Source of the DNA: Vibrio chagasii
Lineage (GTDB): Bacteria; Pseudomonadota; Gammaproteobacteria; Enterobacterales; Vibrionaceae
Direction of reading: 5' to 3'
Length of the DNA stretch: 64,000 nt
Assembly: GCF_024347355.1 (NCBI RefSeq)
Contig: NZ_AP025465.1
Span: 2,046,001 to 2,110,000, forward strand
The position numbers and the translations under genes are program-made. The notes under the pieces are model-generated. The model did no database searches and was not told the DNA's origin. It was given only the letters and a program-made list of their open reading frames with translations. Positions 41,257 through 50,816 of this stretch are shown piece after piece (the first letter of the stretch is position 1; the number at the start of each line of letters is the position of its first letter).

Positions 41257-43667
41257 ATGACGAATAAGAAAGAATCTGGGGTAATGAATCTTACTCGAAG
41301 AGGCTTCATGAAAGCTTCTTCTGCGGTATCGCTTTGCCTTTCAAATCCAAACCAGTAGCTGCTGCAGTTGCTGAAAATGTGGATGAGAAAATCGTATGGA
41401 GTGCATGTACAGTAAACTGTGGCTCACGCTGCCCGCTACGTATGCATGTACAAAACGGTGAAATCAAATACGTAGAAACAGACAACACGGGTACTGACGA
41501 ATACGGTCATCACCAAGTGCGTGCATGCCTGCGTGGTCGCTCTATGCGTCGCCGTGTTTACAACCCAGATCGCCTTAAGTATCCAATGAAACGTGTGGGT
41601 AAACGTGGTGAAGGTAAGTTTAAGCGCATCAGTTGGGAAGAGGCTTTTGATGAAGTCGCTGGCACCATGCAACGCCTTATTAAAGATTATGGTAACGACA
41701 CCATCTATCTAAACTACGGTACAGGTACACTTGGTGGTACGGTCACTAAGTCTTGGCCACCAGCACAAACGCTGATTGCTCGCCTTATGAACCTAAGTGG
41801 CGGTTACCTAAACCATTACGGCGACTACTCAACCGCGCAAATCGCGAAAGGCTTGAGCTACACCTACGGTGGTTGGGCAAACAACAACTCTTTCTCTGAC
41901 TTAGAGAACACTAAGCTTAACATCCAATTTGGTAACAACCCTGCTGAGACTCGTATGTCTGGCGGCGGTCTGATCCACCACTACGTAGAAAGCAAAAACA
42001 AATCAAACGCTAGAACGATTATCATCGATCCACGTTACACCGATACTGCCGGTGGCCGTGAAGATCAGTGGATCCCAATTCGCCCATCTACCGATGCTGC
42101 ATTGGTAGCGGGTCTTGCACACGTGATGATCACTGAAGACCTAGTCGACCAAGCGTTCCTAGCCAAATACTGTGTCGGTTACGATGAGAAGACTCTCCCT
42201 GCTTCAGCTCCTAAAAACAGCGACTACAAATCTTACATCCTAGGTTTAGGTGAAGATGGCGTAGAAAAAACACCTGAATGGGCTTCTAAAATCACGGGTA
42301 TCCCTGTCGATACCATCGTTAAACTTGCTCGTGAGATGGGTACAGCGAAACCGTGTGCTATCCACCAAGGTTGGGGCCTACAACGCACTGCGAACGGTGA
42401 GTTAGCTTGTCGCGCAATCGCTATGCTGTCACTACTGACAGGCTCTGTGGGTGTATCTGGCGGTTCTACGGGTGCTCGTGAAAGTGACATCAACATTCCG
42501 TTTGTGCGCTTCCCTACCGTACCAAACCCAATTGAAACCTCCATTTCAATGTTCATGTGGACAGACGCGATTCACCGTCACCACGAGATGACCGACATCA
42601 CTGACGGTGTTCGTGGTGCAGAGCGCCTGAAAAACCCAATCAAGATGATCTGGAACTATGCGGGTAACTGCATCATCAACCAACACTCAGACATCAACAA
42701 GACACACGCGATTCTTCAAGACGAAGATGCCTGTGAAATGATTGTTGTCATTGATAACCACATGACCTCTTCAGCGAAGTACGCTGACATCATCCTGCCT
42801 GACTTAACCACATCAGAGCAAGACGACTGGTGTATGGATGGCAAAGCATCGAACATGCCTTACTTCATCTACGCACAGAAAGCGATTGAACCTCAGTTCG
42901 AAGCAAAATCTATCTACGAGATGTGTACTGAGCTTGCTAAACGCATGGGCGTTGAAAAAGAGTTCACTGAAGGTCGTACTCAAGAGCAGTGGATTGAGCA
43001 CCTTTACGCAGAAACTCGTAAAAACGACCCTACACTGCCAACCTTCGAAGAGATGAAAGAACTGGGTATCTACAAGCGTAGCTATGACCACAACTACATC
43101 GCTTACGAAGATTTCCGTAAAGATCCTGAAGCGAACCCACTAACCACACCAAGTGGCAAGATCGAGATCTACTCAGAGCAACTGGCAGAGATTGCGAAGA
43201 CTTGGAAGCTAAAAGAAGACGAAGTGATTCACCCACTTCCAATTTACGCGGACTCTTTCGAAGGCCATAACGATCCACTAGTAGAGAAGTACCCGCTACA
43301 ACTAACGGGCTTCCACTACAAGGCTCGTACCCACTCCACTTACGGCAACGTTGCAGAGATCAAAGCTGCGGCACCACAAGAGTTGTGGATCAACCCAATC
43401 GATGCAAAAGAGCGCGGTATTGAAAACGGCGACATGGTCAGCATTTTTAACGACCGTGGTGAAGTTCATATTCCAGCGAAAGTGACACCAAGGATTCTTC
43501 CTCGAGTTGTCGCGCTAGGTGAAGGTGCATGGTACGCACCCGATGGTCAGAAGATCGACCATGCAGGCTCTATCAACGTGCTGACCACTCAGCGCCCGAG
43601 CCCACTTGCTAAGGGTAACCCTCAGCATACAAACCTAGTTCAAATCAAAGCGCTTAAGAAAGCATAA
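41257..43667 (+). pseudogene. dmsA: DMSO reductase catalytic subunit DmsA, frameshifted in the signal peptide
   Basis: The molybdopterin enzyme that reduces DMSO or TMAO. The ATG at 41257 opens a leader with a Tat motif (NLTRRGFMKASSAVSL), but this frame ends at a TAG (41356-41358). The mature protein continues in another frame (MPFKSKPVAAAVAENV) from about 41334 to the stop at 43667: CTVNCGSRCPLRMH is the [4Fe-4S] site and YLNHYGDYSTAQ holds the serine molybdenum ligand. The rest is intact and about 777 residues long. The two parts cannot be read together without an indel in the leader; the hydrophobic core also looks short compared with E. coli DmsA. The TTG at 41334 would give a protein without export signal. 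Either a real mutation or a sequence error. Confidence 0.85.
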
Positions 43668-43678
43668 GGTAGGTTGGA

Positions 43679-44298
43679 ATGAAACAATACGGCTTTTACA
43701 TTGATTCAAGTAAATGCACGGGTTGTAAACCTGTCAGCTTGCTTGTAAAGATTATAACGATCTAGACATCAAAACGAACTACCGTCGCGTGTACGAATAC
43801 GCAGGTGGTGGCTTCACTCAAGATGGCGATACCTGGGTTCAGAAAGATGTTTTTTCTTACTACCTCTCTATCGCTTGTAACCACTGTACTAACCCTGCAT
43901 GTGTGAAAGTGTGTCCTTCGGGCGCAATGCACAAACGTGATGAAGACGGCTTGGTTGTGGTTGATGAAAGTGTGTGTATCGGTTGTCAGCACTGTAGCAA
44001 TGCGTGCCCTTACGGCGCACCACAATACAACGCTAAAAAAGGCCACATGACCAAATGCGATGGTTGTTACCAACGTGTTTCTGAAGGCAAACAGCCAATC
44101 TGTGTTGAGTCTTGCCCACTTCGTGCATTGGAGTTTGGCGAAATCAATACACTTCGCGAGAAATACGGCTCTGGTGCAGATGTGGCGCCACTGCCATCTT
44201 CAACAGAAACGCTACCGAACATCGTGATTAAGCTAAACAAAAACGCGAAGCCGACTGGCGATACCAGTGGTCACCTAGCAAACCCTAAGGAGGTGTAA
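43679..44298 (+). pseudogene. dmsB: DMSO reductase iron-sulfur subunit DmsB, frameshifted near the start
   Basis: A four-cluster ferredoxin subunit that carries electrons from DmsC to DmsA. The ATG at 43679 starts MKQYGFYIDSSKCTGCK correctly, then the frame shifts and stops after about 11 codons. Adding one A to the AAA at 43727-43729 restores CKTCQLACKDYNDLD and joins the intact remainder (43789-44298). The later cluster motifs are present: CNHCTNPACVKVCP, CIGCQHCSNACP and CDGCYQRV...CVESCP. As it stands the first cluster is lost. It lies 11 bp after dmsA and just before dmsC. Mutation or a homopolymer sequencing error are both possible. Confidence 0.87.
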
Positions 44299-44299
44299 G

Positions 44300-45145
44300 A
44301 TGATTTTTCATGAGTGGTCTTTGATCTTCTTCACGGTACTGGCTCAAACCGCTGTCGGTGGTTACCTGCTTATTGGTGCCCGTGCACTGGCACTTGGTCA
44401 TGACGAAGAGAAACTGAACAGCTACAAGGTTCCAATGTTCATTCTGTGGGCATTAATGGGTCTTGGTTTTATGTTCTCGACAACGCACCTAGGCTCTCCA
44501 CTGCGCGCGTTTAATGCCTTTAACCAACTATGCTCAGCTTGGTTGTCTAACGAAGTGTTCTTCGGTGCGGCATTCTTCGCTGTCGGTGGCCTGCAATGGC
44601 TACTGTCAGTGGTCAAGAAAGGTGGCCTTGCTATCCAGAAAGCACTGATGGTTGGCGCTATGGTGCTGGGTGTCATCTTCATGTACGCGATGATCAACGT
44701 ATACATAATCAACACAGTACCAACATGGGACAACATCTACACACCACTGAGCTTCGTCATGACTATGGTTGTAGCTGGCTTGCTGCTGTCTCAGTTCGTG
44801 ATTGTATTTGTTAACGACAGTCGCTTTACAGTTGACCATAACATCACCATGCTGGCTGTGATTGCCGTTGCGATCAGTTTGCTTGTGACAGTCGGTAAAC
44901 TGAATCTAATCGGTGACATCCAAACTTCAGTAGCAAAAGCTTCAGAGTTGGTTGATGGTTTAGGCAGCTATGTGATCCTTCAAGTTGCATTGCTAATGGC
45001 AAGCTTACTGATTTGGATTCTACCTATGCTTAATAAAGCAAAAGTGAACCCAGTCAATCTAGGCCTAGCATTAGTACTATTCCTAGCGTCAGAACTAATC
45101 GGCCGTGGCTTGTTCTACAGCCTACATATGACAAGCGGTTTGTAA
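44300..45145 (+). CDS. dmsC: DMSO reductase membrane anchor subunit DmsC
   Basis: A 281-residue inner-membrane protein with about eight hydrophobic segments that oxidises menaquinol for DmsAB. It begins FHEWSLIFFTVLAQTAVGGY, with the conserved HLGSPLRAFNAFNQLCSAWL segment (a quinol-site histidine region) near residue 58. It follows dmsB directly with an AAGGAGGTG ribosome site. It is intact, unlike dmsA and dmsB. Confidence 0.93.
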   Translation: MIFHEWSLIFFTVLAQTAVGGYLLIGARALALGHDEEKLNSYKVPMFILWALMGLGFMFSTTHLGSPLRAFNAFNQLCSAWLSNEVFFGAAFFAVGGLQWLLSVVKKGGLAIQKALMVGAMVLGVIFMYAMINVYIINTVPTWDNIYTPLSFVMTMVVAGLLLSQFVIVFVNDSRFTVDHNITMLAVIAVAISLLVTVGKLNLIGDIQTSVAKASELVDGLGSYVILQVALLMASLLIWILPMLNKAKVNPVNLGLALVLFLASELIGRGLFYSLHMTSGL

Positions 45146-45186
45146 TCACAGGCTCCTTATTTGGTTATCTAGAAGGCTAGATAAAC

Positions 45187-45225
45187 TCAAGGCCCAACAC
45201 CTATTTAGATGTTGGGCCTTTTTAT
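45187..45225 (+). terminator. Terminator of the dms operon
   Basis: The stem AAGGCCCAACA / TGTTGGGCCTT (about 45189-45220) is followed by a T-run. It lies about 45 bp after dmsC. Confidence 0.87.
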
Positions 45226-45276
45226 TGGTTCTGTCTAATCTTGATTTAAGAGATCTTGGTTTACGACAAGAGCGTC

Positions 45277-46515
45277 TTATTTGATGATCGCTGAAGGGAT
45301 AAACATATCCTTCACGCGTTTTACTGAAGAGTAGTCACCAAACATAGGTTTATTGTCTAGATGCCTTCTTAGCATGTCTGCAGCGACCGTTTTGATGATA
45401 GTACGTGCATCTTCGCGCTTGTATTGACGATAAAACTCCAGCACTTGCCCCCACTCACCCGCTTCGCTCGATAATGCAACACTAAAGGTATTGCCCTCTA
45501 ACTTGCCCGTGACTAGGGCTAACTCGGTGCCGCACTTTTCTCTTGTAGCGCCAGCCAGAGCAAACGTTGCTGCTAGTGGGTCGTTCTTTTCAAGCTCACT
45601 CTCTTTTGGCTCCGCCATCACCCAAGAGTGACCGAAGCAATCTTCAACTTGTTCATTCGATTGTAGCCAAGCCGAAAGCGCACCTTTGGTTGATACTTCT
45701 GATACCGACAAGGTCTTCTTTCTTTCCGCCATAATATGACCGATATGGTCGATCATCGGCTCATCAACACTGACAACATTGCTCTCTAGCAGTTTGTACA
45801 CCATTTGCAGTAGCTTAACGCGAGTTTCTAAATCCGACTTAGGCCCAAACAGTTTCACTTCAATGAACGGCAGATAAGAGCGGTAACCCAGCTCATAACC
45901 TTCCGGCAGTTTCAGTTGGTCTAACACATCAGAAATGCCGGATTCAGACAAACCAAAGGTAAATAACCTGCTGCATTCAGAAGCGACTACTTGAGGATAA
46001 GTGCGAGCAAGATCAGGGATAATTTCAAAGCTCACCATGCGCTTGAACTCACTCGGTACGCCCGGAGTGAAATAGAAAGTCGCATCGTTAATCTTAAGTT
46101 TGAAGCCACATGCTGTTCCAACAGGGTTATCGACGATTTCTGAACTTGCTGGCAATAAGGCTTGTTTTAGGTTGCTGTCTGGCATCGGCATGCCACGTCC
46201 AGAAAACATCTCTTCCATACGCGCTAGCCACTCAGGGAACATGACTAATTTCTGTTCTGACGCAGTCGCAGCTGCCGCAGCACTCATATCATCGGTTGTC
46301 GGGCCTAAGCCACCATTAACGATAACCACATCATAGTTAAAGCTTAGCATCAGCAACTCTTCAACCAAGGCATTCATTTGATCACCGACTGTGGAGCGTT
46401 TAGCCAAAGCAAAACCGTGCTGATAAAACTCAGCAGACATCCAAGCCGCGTTCGTGTCTACAATGTCTCCGTGAAGAACTTCTTCACCTGTACTTAACAT
46501 TGCGATTTTCGTCAT
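45277..46515 (-). CDS. CinA-related nicotinamide-nucleotide amidohydrolase family protein
   Basis: A 412-residue cytosolic protein. The N-terminal part is a molybdopterin-binding (MoCF) domain (MLSTGEEVLHGDIVDTNAAW, VNGGLGPTTDD, FTPGVPSEFKRM). The C-terminal part (from about 250, SVSEVSTKGALSAWLQ) resembles the CinA amidohydrolase domain that deamidates NMN to nicotinic acid mononucleotide. It is a diverged, shorter CinA. The frame is open to 46551, but the ATG at 46515 follows AAGGGA and gives MTKIAMLSTGEE, the usual start. It stands alone between converging dmsC and divergent DUF3943. Confidence 0.88.
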   Translation of the reverse strand: MTKIAMLSTGEEVLHGDIVDTNAAWMSAEFYQHGFALAKRSTVGDQMNALVEELLMLSFNYDVVIVNGGLGPTTDDMSAAAAATASEQKLVMFPEWLARMEEMFSGRGMPMPDSNLKQALLPASSEIVDNPVGTACGFKLKINDATFYFTPGVPSEFKRMVSFEIIPDLARTYPQVVASECSRLFTFGLSESGISDVLDQLKLPEGYELGYRSYLPFIEVKLFGPKSDLETRVKLLQMVYKLLESNVVSVDEPMIDHIGHIMAERKKTLSVSEVSTKGALSAWLQSNEQVEDCFGHSWVMAEPKESELEKNDPLAATFALAGATREKCGTELALVTGKLEGNTFSVALSSEAGEWGQVLEFYRQYKREDARTIIKTVAADMLRRHLDNKPMFGDYSSVKRVKDMFIPSAIIK

Positions 46516-46725
46516 GTTTCTATCCCTTGTAGTCATAAAAAGACGCTGCATTATCTACAAACTGGTCTATGTTTGAGTTTGAGCTATTTGGCTTTTTAAC
46601 AAATATTAATAATGTTAAATCTAAGGTTTTCTTAGGAAAAGCGATAAATTATTAGTTCCCTAAATCAGGCATTTAATGGATAATTGTGACCCTGATCAAT
46701 TCTAAACTTTCTCATGGAGACCCTT

Positions 46726-47634
46726 GTGGCCAAATCACCGTTACTAGCAAAGGTTACTGCTGCATTTACAATGCTAATGTCAGTTAACTCGGTTGCAAGC
46801 CAATACGACTTCGACCAGCCAATCAACCTTTCTTATTCGGATGAATGTGCTCAAGATTACTGTGTTAATGATAGCTTGTACACCTACAAGCCTAGTACCA
46901 ATTACGCACTGAGCGAATCAAGCGAAGAGTACGATTTCTCAATCCAACAACCAAAGCACCTTTTGGTTAGCGAAGAGAAAAATTGGGATTACCTAATGGG
47001 TCAAACTTACACGATTCTTGGCTTAAGTGTTGCAACCGTTGGTTTAATGACCTTCTTACCAGAAAGTATCACTAAATGGGACGACGACCAACGCGACTTA
47101 AGTAAGTTAGGTCAAAAGTGGAAAGATAACGTTTCTGAAGGCCCTGTGTGGGACCGTGACGAACACTTCCTAAACTATGTGATGCACCCGTATTTTGGTG
47201 GTGTTTACTACACAGCAGCACGTCACGCGGGTTACAACGAGTTTGAATCGTTTATGTACTCTTGGACGATGTCGACCTTCTTCTGGGAATACGGCGTAGA
47301 AGCATTTGCTGAAGTACCTTCATGGCAAGACCTTTTCATCACACCTTTCTTCGGTGCGGTTGTGGGTGAAATAATGCTAGAAACCGAGCAAGACATCATT
47401 GCTTCAGGCGGTGAAGTGATGGGTTCTCAAACCATGGGTGATGTGTCTCTGTTTTTCCTAAACCCTGTCGGTCATATCCACTATTGGGTAAGTGATGCTT
47501 GGGGTGGTGACGCAGAAGTTAACCTGAATACTAACCCTTGGTGGGATAACCAAGATGCCGCGAAATTCGCTTACGATGCTGGCGCGCCATACGATTCTCA
47601 GTTTGTTGGTATGAACTTTAAAGTAACCTTCTAA
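46726..47634 (+). CDS. DUF3943 family exported protein
   Basis: A 302-residue protein of unknown function. A GTG start at 46726 has GGAG 6 nt upstream and gives a clean signal peptide (AKSPLLAKVTAAFTMLMS...SVAS); the in-frame ATG at 46714 forms part of that ribosome site. Conserved-looking features are two cysteines early in the mature part (DECAQDYCVND), WDRDEHFLNYVMHPYFGG, a hydrophobic stretch TILGLSVATVGLMTFL, and a closing FVGMNFKVTF typical of an outer-membrane strand. It may be outer-membrane associated. A terminator follows. Confidence 0.85.
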   Translation: MAKSPLLAKVTAAFTMLMSVNSVASQYDFDQPINLSYSDECAQDYCVNDSLYTYKPSTNYALSESSEEYDFSIQQPKHLLVSEEKNWDYLMGQTYTILGLSVATVGLMTFLPESITKWDDDQRDLSKLGQKWKDNVSEGPVWDRDEHFLNYVMHPYFGGVYYTAARHAGYNEFESFMYSWTMSTFFWEYGVEAFAEVPSWQDLFITPFFGAVVGEIMLETEQDIIASGGEVMGSQTMGDVSLFFLNPVGHIHYWVSDAWGGDAEVNLNTNPWWDNQDAAKFAYDAGAPYDSQFVGMNFKVTF

Positions 47635-47679
47635 TACAGCGACCTGATTACTTTCGGTAATAACCAAAACTTTTCTAAA

Positions 47680-47707
47680 ATGCGGCTCTCTAGCCGCTTT
47701 TTTTGTG
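47680..47707 (+). terminator. Terminator of the DUF3943 gene
   Basis: The stem GCGGCT (47682-47687) / AGCCGC (47692-47697) has a 4-nt loop and a run of ten T after it. Confidence 0.88.
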
Positions 47708-47868
47708 CCCTACTCTTCATTCTCTTTTTTTGCATCACAGCTTAGTTTCAAAAATTGACACAGGTCAAACATTGTTCGATATAAACTTCTACACTGAAAT
47801 TAACGAACTTTATCGCTTAATATCAAACATTTAATTAGCAATGATTAATTGAAACTTTGGGGGCTGAT

Positions 47869-48381
47869 ATGAACAGTACATTTATCGTAAACTTTATCGG
47901 AAAAGCGTCGCCTGCGACCATTAAACAACTCGCTGCGGTGACTCATGAGAACGACGGCAAATGGCTCATCAGTAAAGTGAACTTTATTGAAGACCAAGTT
48001 GCAGGCGTACTTAAGGTTCAACTTCCAGCCATCAATGAATCGATTGTTAAAAAGGCATTCAGCGCTAACCCGGACCTGATTGTCCAGTTCGTTGATTCAG
48101 ACCATGCACATAATGTTCAAGATACCATTCACCATCTGAGACTCGATTCTAACGATCGCGCCGGTATCGTCAATGAAGTGACACATGTACTCGATAGACA
48201 AGGTATCAATATTCTCGACATGGATTGCCAGCGCGTATTTATTGCCGGTGGTGGCGGTGTCAGTTCAAGCCTATTCACTTCTAAAATCGCGGTTAAGCTA
48301 CCAATCGAAGTTCAAATCGATGATGTTATCAATGAACTAGAAACTCTCAGTGAAGATACTCGAGTGATGGTCGAGAGCTAG
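47869..48381 (+). CDS. ACT-domain protein, GcvR-like
   Basis: A 170-residue cytosolic protein with two ACT-like halves (STFIVNFIGKASPATIKQLA and HHLRLDSNDRAGIVNEVTHV). It resembles the glycine cleavage system repressor GcvR, which inhibits GcvA when glycine is low. No gcv genes are near. The frame is open to a TTG at 47857, but the ATG at 47869 follows TGGGGG. Substrate and partner are not known. A stable hairpin (48388-48422) follows, with no T-run. Confidence 0.8.
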   Translation: MNSTFIVNFIGKASPATIKQLAAVTHENDGKWLISKVNFIEDQVAGVLKVQLPAINESIVKKAFSANPDLIVQFVDSDHAHNVQDTIHHLRLDSNDRAGIVNEVTHVLDRQGINILDMDCQRVFIAGGGGVSSSLFTSKIAVKLPIEVQIDDVINELETLSEDTRVMVES

Positions 48382-48387
48382 TTGAAC

Positions 48388-48422
48388 TATCCTCCTAACG
48401 ATACCCTATCGTTGGGAGGATA
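48388..48422 (+). terminator. Strong hairpin after the ACT-domain gene
   Basis: A 16-bp stem (TATCCTCCTAACGATA at 48388-48403 with 48407-48422, one G-T pair) has a 3-nt loop. It lacks a T-run, so it may be an mRNA 3'-end stabiliser or a Rho-assisted stop. Confidence 0.55.
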
Positions 48423-48562
48423 CTTCCTCCCTCCTTACATAGCTTACAAAAAAACGTATAAAATCTAAAAAATACATAAGCAAGACATATGAAACCAAGC
48501 ATTGTTCTCATATTTTTGTTACCATAGATTATCTTTTATAATTTAGTCACTTAGGTTCACAC

Positions 48563-50203
48563 ATGGAAAGAAAAAGGTCGAGTTGGCAGCTCAATGTCAT
48601 CTCAGCAATCCTTCTTACGACACTGTTTAGCGGTTGCAAAAGTGGTCATGAAAATAACGATAGTGGAACAACGACTACGGGAACAACTTCAAGTACGTCA
48701 TCTTCTCCTATTACGCTTAGCATCCCAAGTAGTGTCTCATTTTCTGAACCACAATCAGGGTCGAAAACAGAATCCATTACCGTTTCTCTTTCCGAAGCAT
48801 TAGCTCAAGAACTCACCTTAACTATCTTAACTAGTGATGTGACAACTCACTCTAATGGCACCTTCAAAAACTACGATGCTATATCAAGTCAAAACGTCAA
48901 AATTGCGGCAGGTGCAACCAGCGCAGCTCTACCACTAAACCTTATACACAATAATCTGTATGAGGGCAGTAAAACACTTCATTACTCAATTAGCGCTGAT
49001 AACGGTACAAATTACACTCTTTCAAACGAACGAACTGTAGTAACCATTGATGATAGCGATACTCAACCAACAGTTAGTTTTAGTAACGACTTAAGTACCG
49101 TTGTAGAAGGTGACAGCATTATTCAACAAGCTGTTTTGAGTCATTACACATCTCAAGATGTAACACTTACCTTAACTCAAACTGGTATTGCCGCGCCTGA
49201 GGACTTTACTGTTGATATATCAGAGTTAACTCTTAAATTGCCAGCAGAAACCCTATCAACAAATATCACTTTTTCTGCTCGTGATGATAGCTTCGATGAA
49301 GGTGGCGAATCGGTAATCTACACGATAGCTTCCGTTGGTAACGCGACTATCGATTCGAGTAAAAACACTCTCGCGTTCTATATTCCGGGGCAGAAAAGTT
49401 TTAATGATACTGGGTATGTCACTTATTTTGATGGAACAGACTACGACAGCGTCACTCCTCCAGTATCACATCCAAATCAAGATGCCGATTTTGGTTTAGA
49501 TGTCACAAATGGAAGTGAACATTCGGATGGGGAATATGGCTTCCGCTACACCAAGCTAGATGCTCACGGGAACCCTCTAATACCTAGCTCTACTGATTGG
49601 CGCTGTGTTAAAGATGAGCATACCGGATTATATATTGAAGCAAAACAAGATCCGATAGCACTGCCGAGTCAGTCCGCGGTCGATACCTGGGTTAAGAACC
49701 ATAAAGACAACCCTGATGCCCACACTTATCCATGGGACAGTCAATCAAGCTCATGGCGAAGCGCTTCGTACACATATACTTGGCACGACTCTGAGAATAC
49801 AACCAATGGTGGCTATGCCGGAGCACGCAATGATCTATTGTACAGCGCCGGCCCGATCTCTTCTCAATGTGCATACATTAACGATGGTTCAGGAAGTAAC
49901 TACTGTAATACAAGTAGTTATATTAGTAGTCTAAACAGTCGCTCTATTTGCGGTATTACAGATTGGCGCTTACCTTCACCTGTTGAAGCTCGTTCATTTA
50001 TCAACTTCAATGTCGGCACTGCACCAGTAGGAGCCATTGATTTCTTTCCTAATCTTGGAGACCGACTCTTCACGCATTCTAGCTCTGTTAAGCAAGATGG
50101 TAGTGCTAGATGTATCGACTCTCAAAATGGTGAACTTGAGCTATGTAATAAAAACATTGCAGGTTCGACAGGTATTGTGGCGGTAAGTGGGGGTATTGAA
50201 TAA
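48563..50203 (+). CDS. Lipoprotein with Calx-beta-like repeats and a DUF1566 domain
   Basis: A 546-residue surface or periplasmic lipoprotein. The signal ends in a lipobox with C25 (LTTLFSGC), followed by a T/S-rich linker. Two Calx-beta-like immunoglobulin folds come next (about 50-165 and 165-285; markers TVVTIDDSD, APEDFTVD). The last third is a DUF1566/Lcl C-terminal domain with paired cysteines and GITDWRLPSPVEARSF. The next gene, overlapping by one base, is a small DUF1566 protein, so the two likely work together. DUF1566 resembles ligand-binding domains of surface proteins; an adhesive role is a guess. Confidence 0.83.
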   Translation: MERKRSSWQLNVISAILLTTLFSGCKSGHENNDSGTTTTGTTSSTSSSPITLSIPSSVSFSEPQSGSKTESITVSLSEALAQELTLTILTSDVTTHSNGTFKNYDAISSQNVKIAAGATSAALPLNLIHNNLYEGSKTLHYSISADNGTNYTLSNERTVVTIDDSDTQPTVSFSNDLSTVVEGDSIIQQAVLSHYTSQDVTLTLTQTGIAAPEDFTVDISELTLKLPAETLSTNITFSARDDSFDEGGESVIYTIASVGNATIDSSKNTLAFYIPGQKSFNDTGYVTYFDGTDYDSVTPPVSHPNQDADFGLDVTNGSEHSDGEYGFRYTKLDAHGNPLIPSSTDWRCVKDEHTGLYIEAKQDPIALPSQSAVDTWVKNHKDNPDAHTYPWDSQSSSWRSASYTYTWHDSENTTNGGYAGARNDLLYSAGPISSQCAYINDGSGSNYCNTSSYISSLNSRSICGITDWRLPSPVEARSFINFNVGTAPVGAIDFFPNLGDRLFTHSSSVKQDGSARCIDSQNGELELCNKNIAGSTGIVAVSGGIE

Positions 50204-50745
50204 TGAGACTAAAACTAATCTTAGGTGTAACTGCCTCTTTGTTAAGTGCAAATACCATCGCACAAACCTGCGTACAAACTCAAACACCCTCTCACCAAGA
50301 CGGGCAATTTATTGATCGTAAAGATGGCACATTACTCGACGTAACGACTAATTTACTTTGGTCAAAATGCAACCTAGGTGAAATCTATAATCAATCCAAT
50401 GACACATGTGATGGTGCAGCGATTAAATATCAGAATTGGCAGGATGCGCTCATCGCAACCAAAGATGCAGATTTGACCACTATTGCCGGCCAGGCTGGTT
50501 TTCGGTTACCTAACATCAAAGAGTTAAGTTCAATCGTTGACTATAGCTGTACTAGACCAGCAGTCAACCTGACGTACTTCCCAACCACAACCAATGAACC
50601 ATATTGGACTAACACACCCGACGCTCATAAAATAAACAGCAATTATGATGGTTTAATTATTGATTTTGAAGAAGCTTTAGAAGTCATTACCGACCCAGAT
50701 GATATTCCACACCCTCTTGTTCGATTAGTGAAAACATTTAACTAG
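50203..50745 (+). CDS. Secreted DUF1566 (Lcl-like) protein
   Basis: A 180-residue exported protein with a signal peptide (about 1-20, ANTIAQ). The domain shows FIDRKDGTLLDVTTNLLWSK, QNWQDALIA, GFRLPNIKELSSIVDYSC and YWTNTPD, the usual DUF1566 features, with cysteines that can pair. It overlaps the upstream lipoprotein gene by one base and ends at a terminator, so the two form an operon. The function is not known. Confidence 0.83.
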   Translation: MRLKLILGVTASLLSANTIAQTCVQTQTPSHQDGQFIDRKDGTLLDVTTNLLWSKCNLGEIYNQSNDTCDGAAIKYQNWQDALIATKDADLTTIAGQAGFRLPNIKELSSIVDYSCTRPAVNLTYFPTTTNEPYWTNTPDAHKINSNYDGLIIDFEEALEVITDPDDIPHPLVRLVKTFN

Positions 50746-50764
50746 CTTCTACGGTACAAGTAAT

Positions 50765-50798
50765 CAAAAAGAGCAGCACCTGGCTGCTCTTTTCTTTT
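50765..50798 (+). terminator. Terminator of the DUF1566 pair
   Basis: The stem AGAGCAGC (50770-50777) / GCTGCTCT (50783-50790) is followed by a T-rich run. It also works in reverse for nspC, which converges on it. Confidence 0.87.
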
Positions 50799-50816
50799 TC
50801 GAAACCTGCGACTCAA

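Noticed and set aside
41334..43667. Reading dmsA as an intact cytoplasmic protein starting at TTG 41334
   Set aside because: The upstream frame carries a clear Tat motif and start, and the mature part needs export; the TTG has no ribosome site.
43789..44298. A separate 169-residue ferredoxin gene starting at GTG 43789
   Set aside because: It is the downstream part of dmsB; the true start and first cysteines lie at 43679 in another frame.
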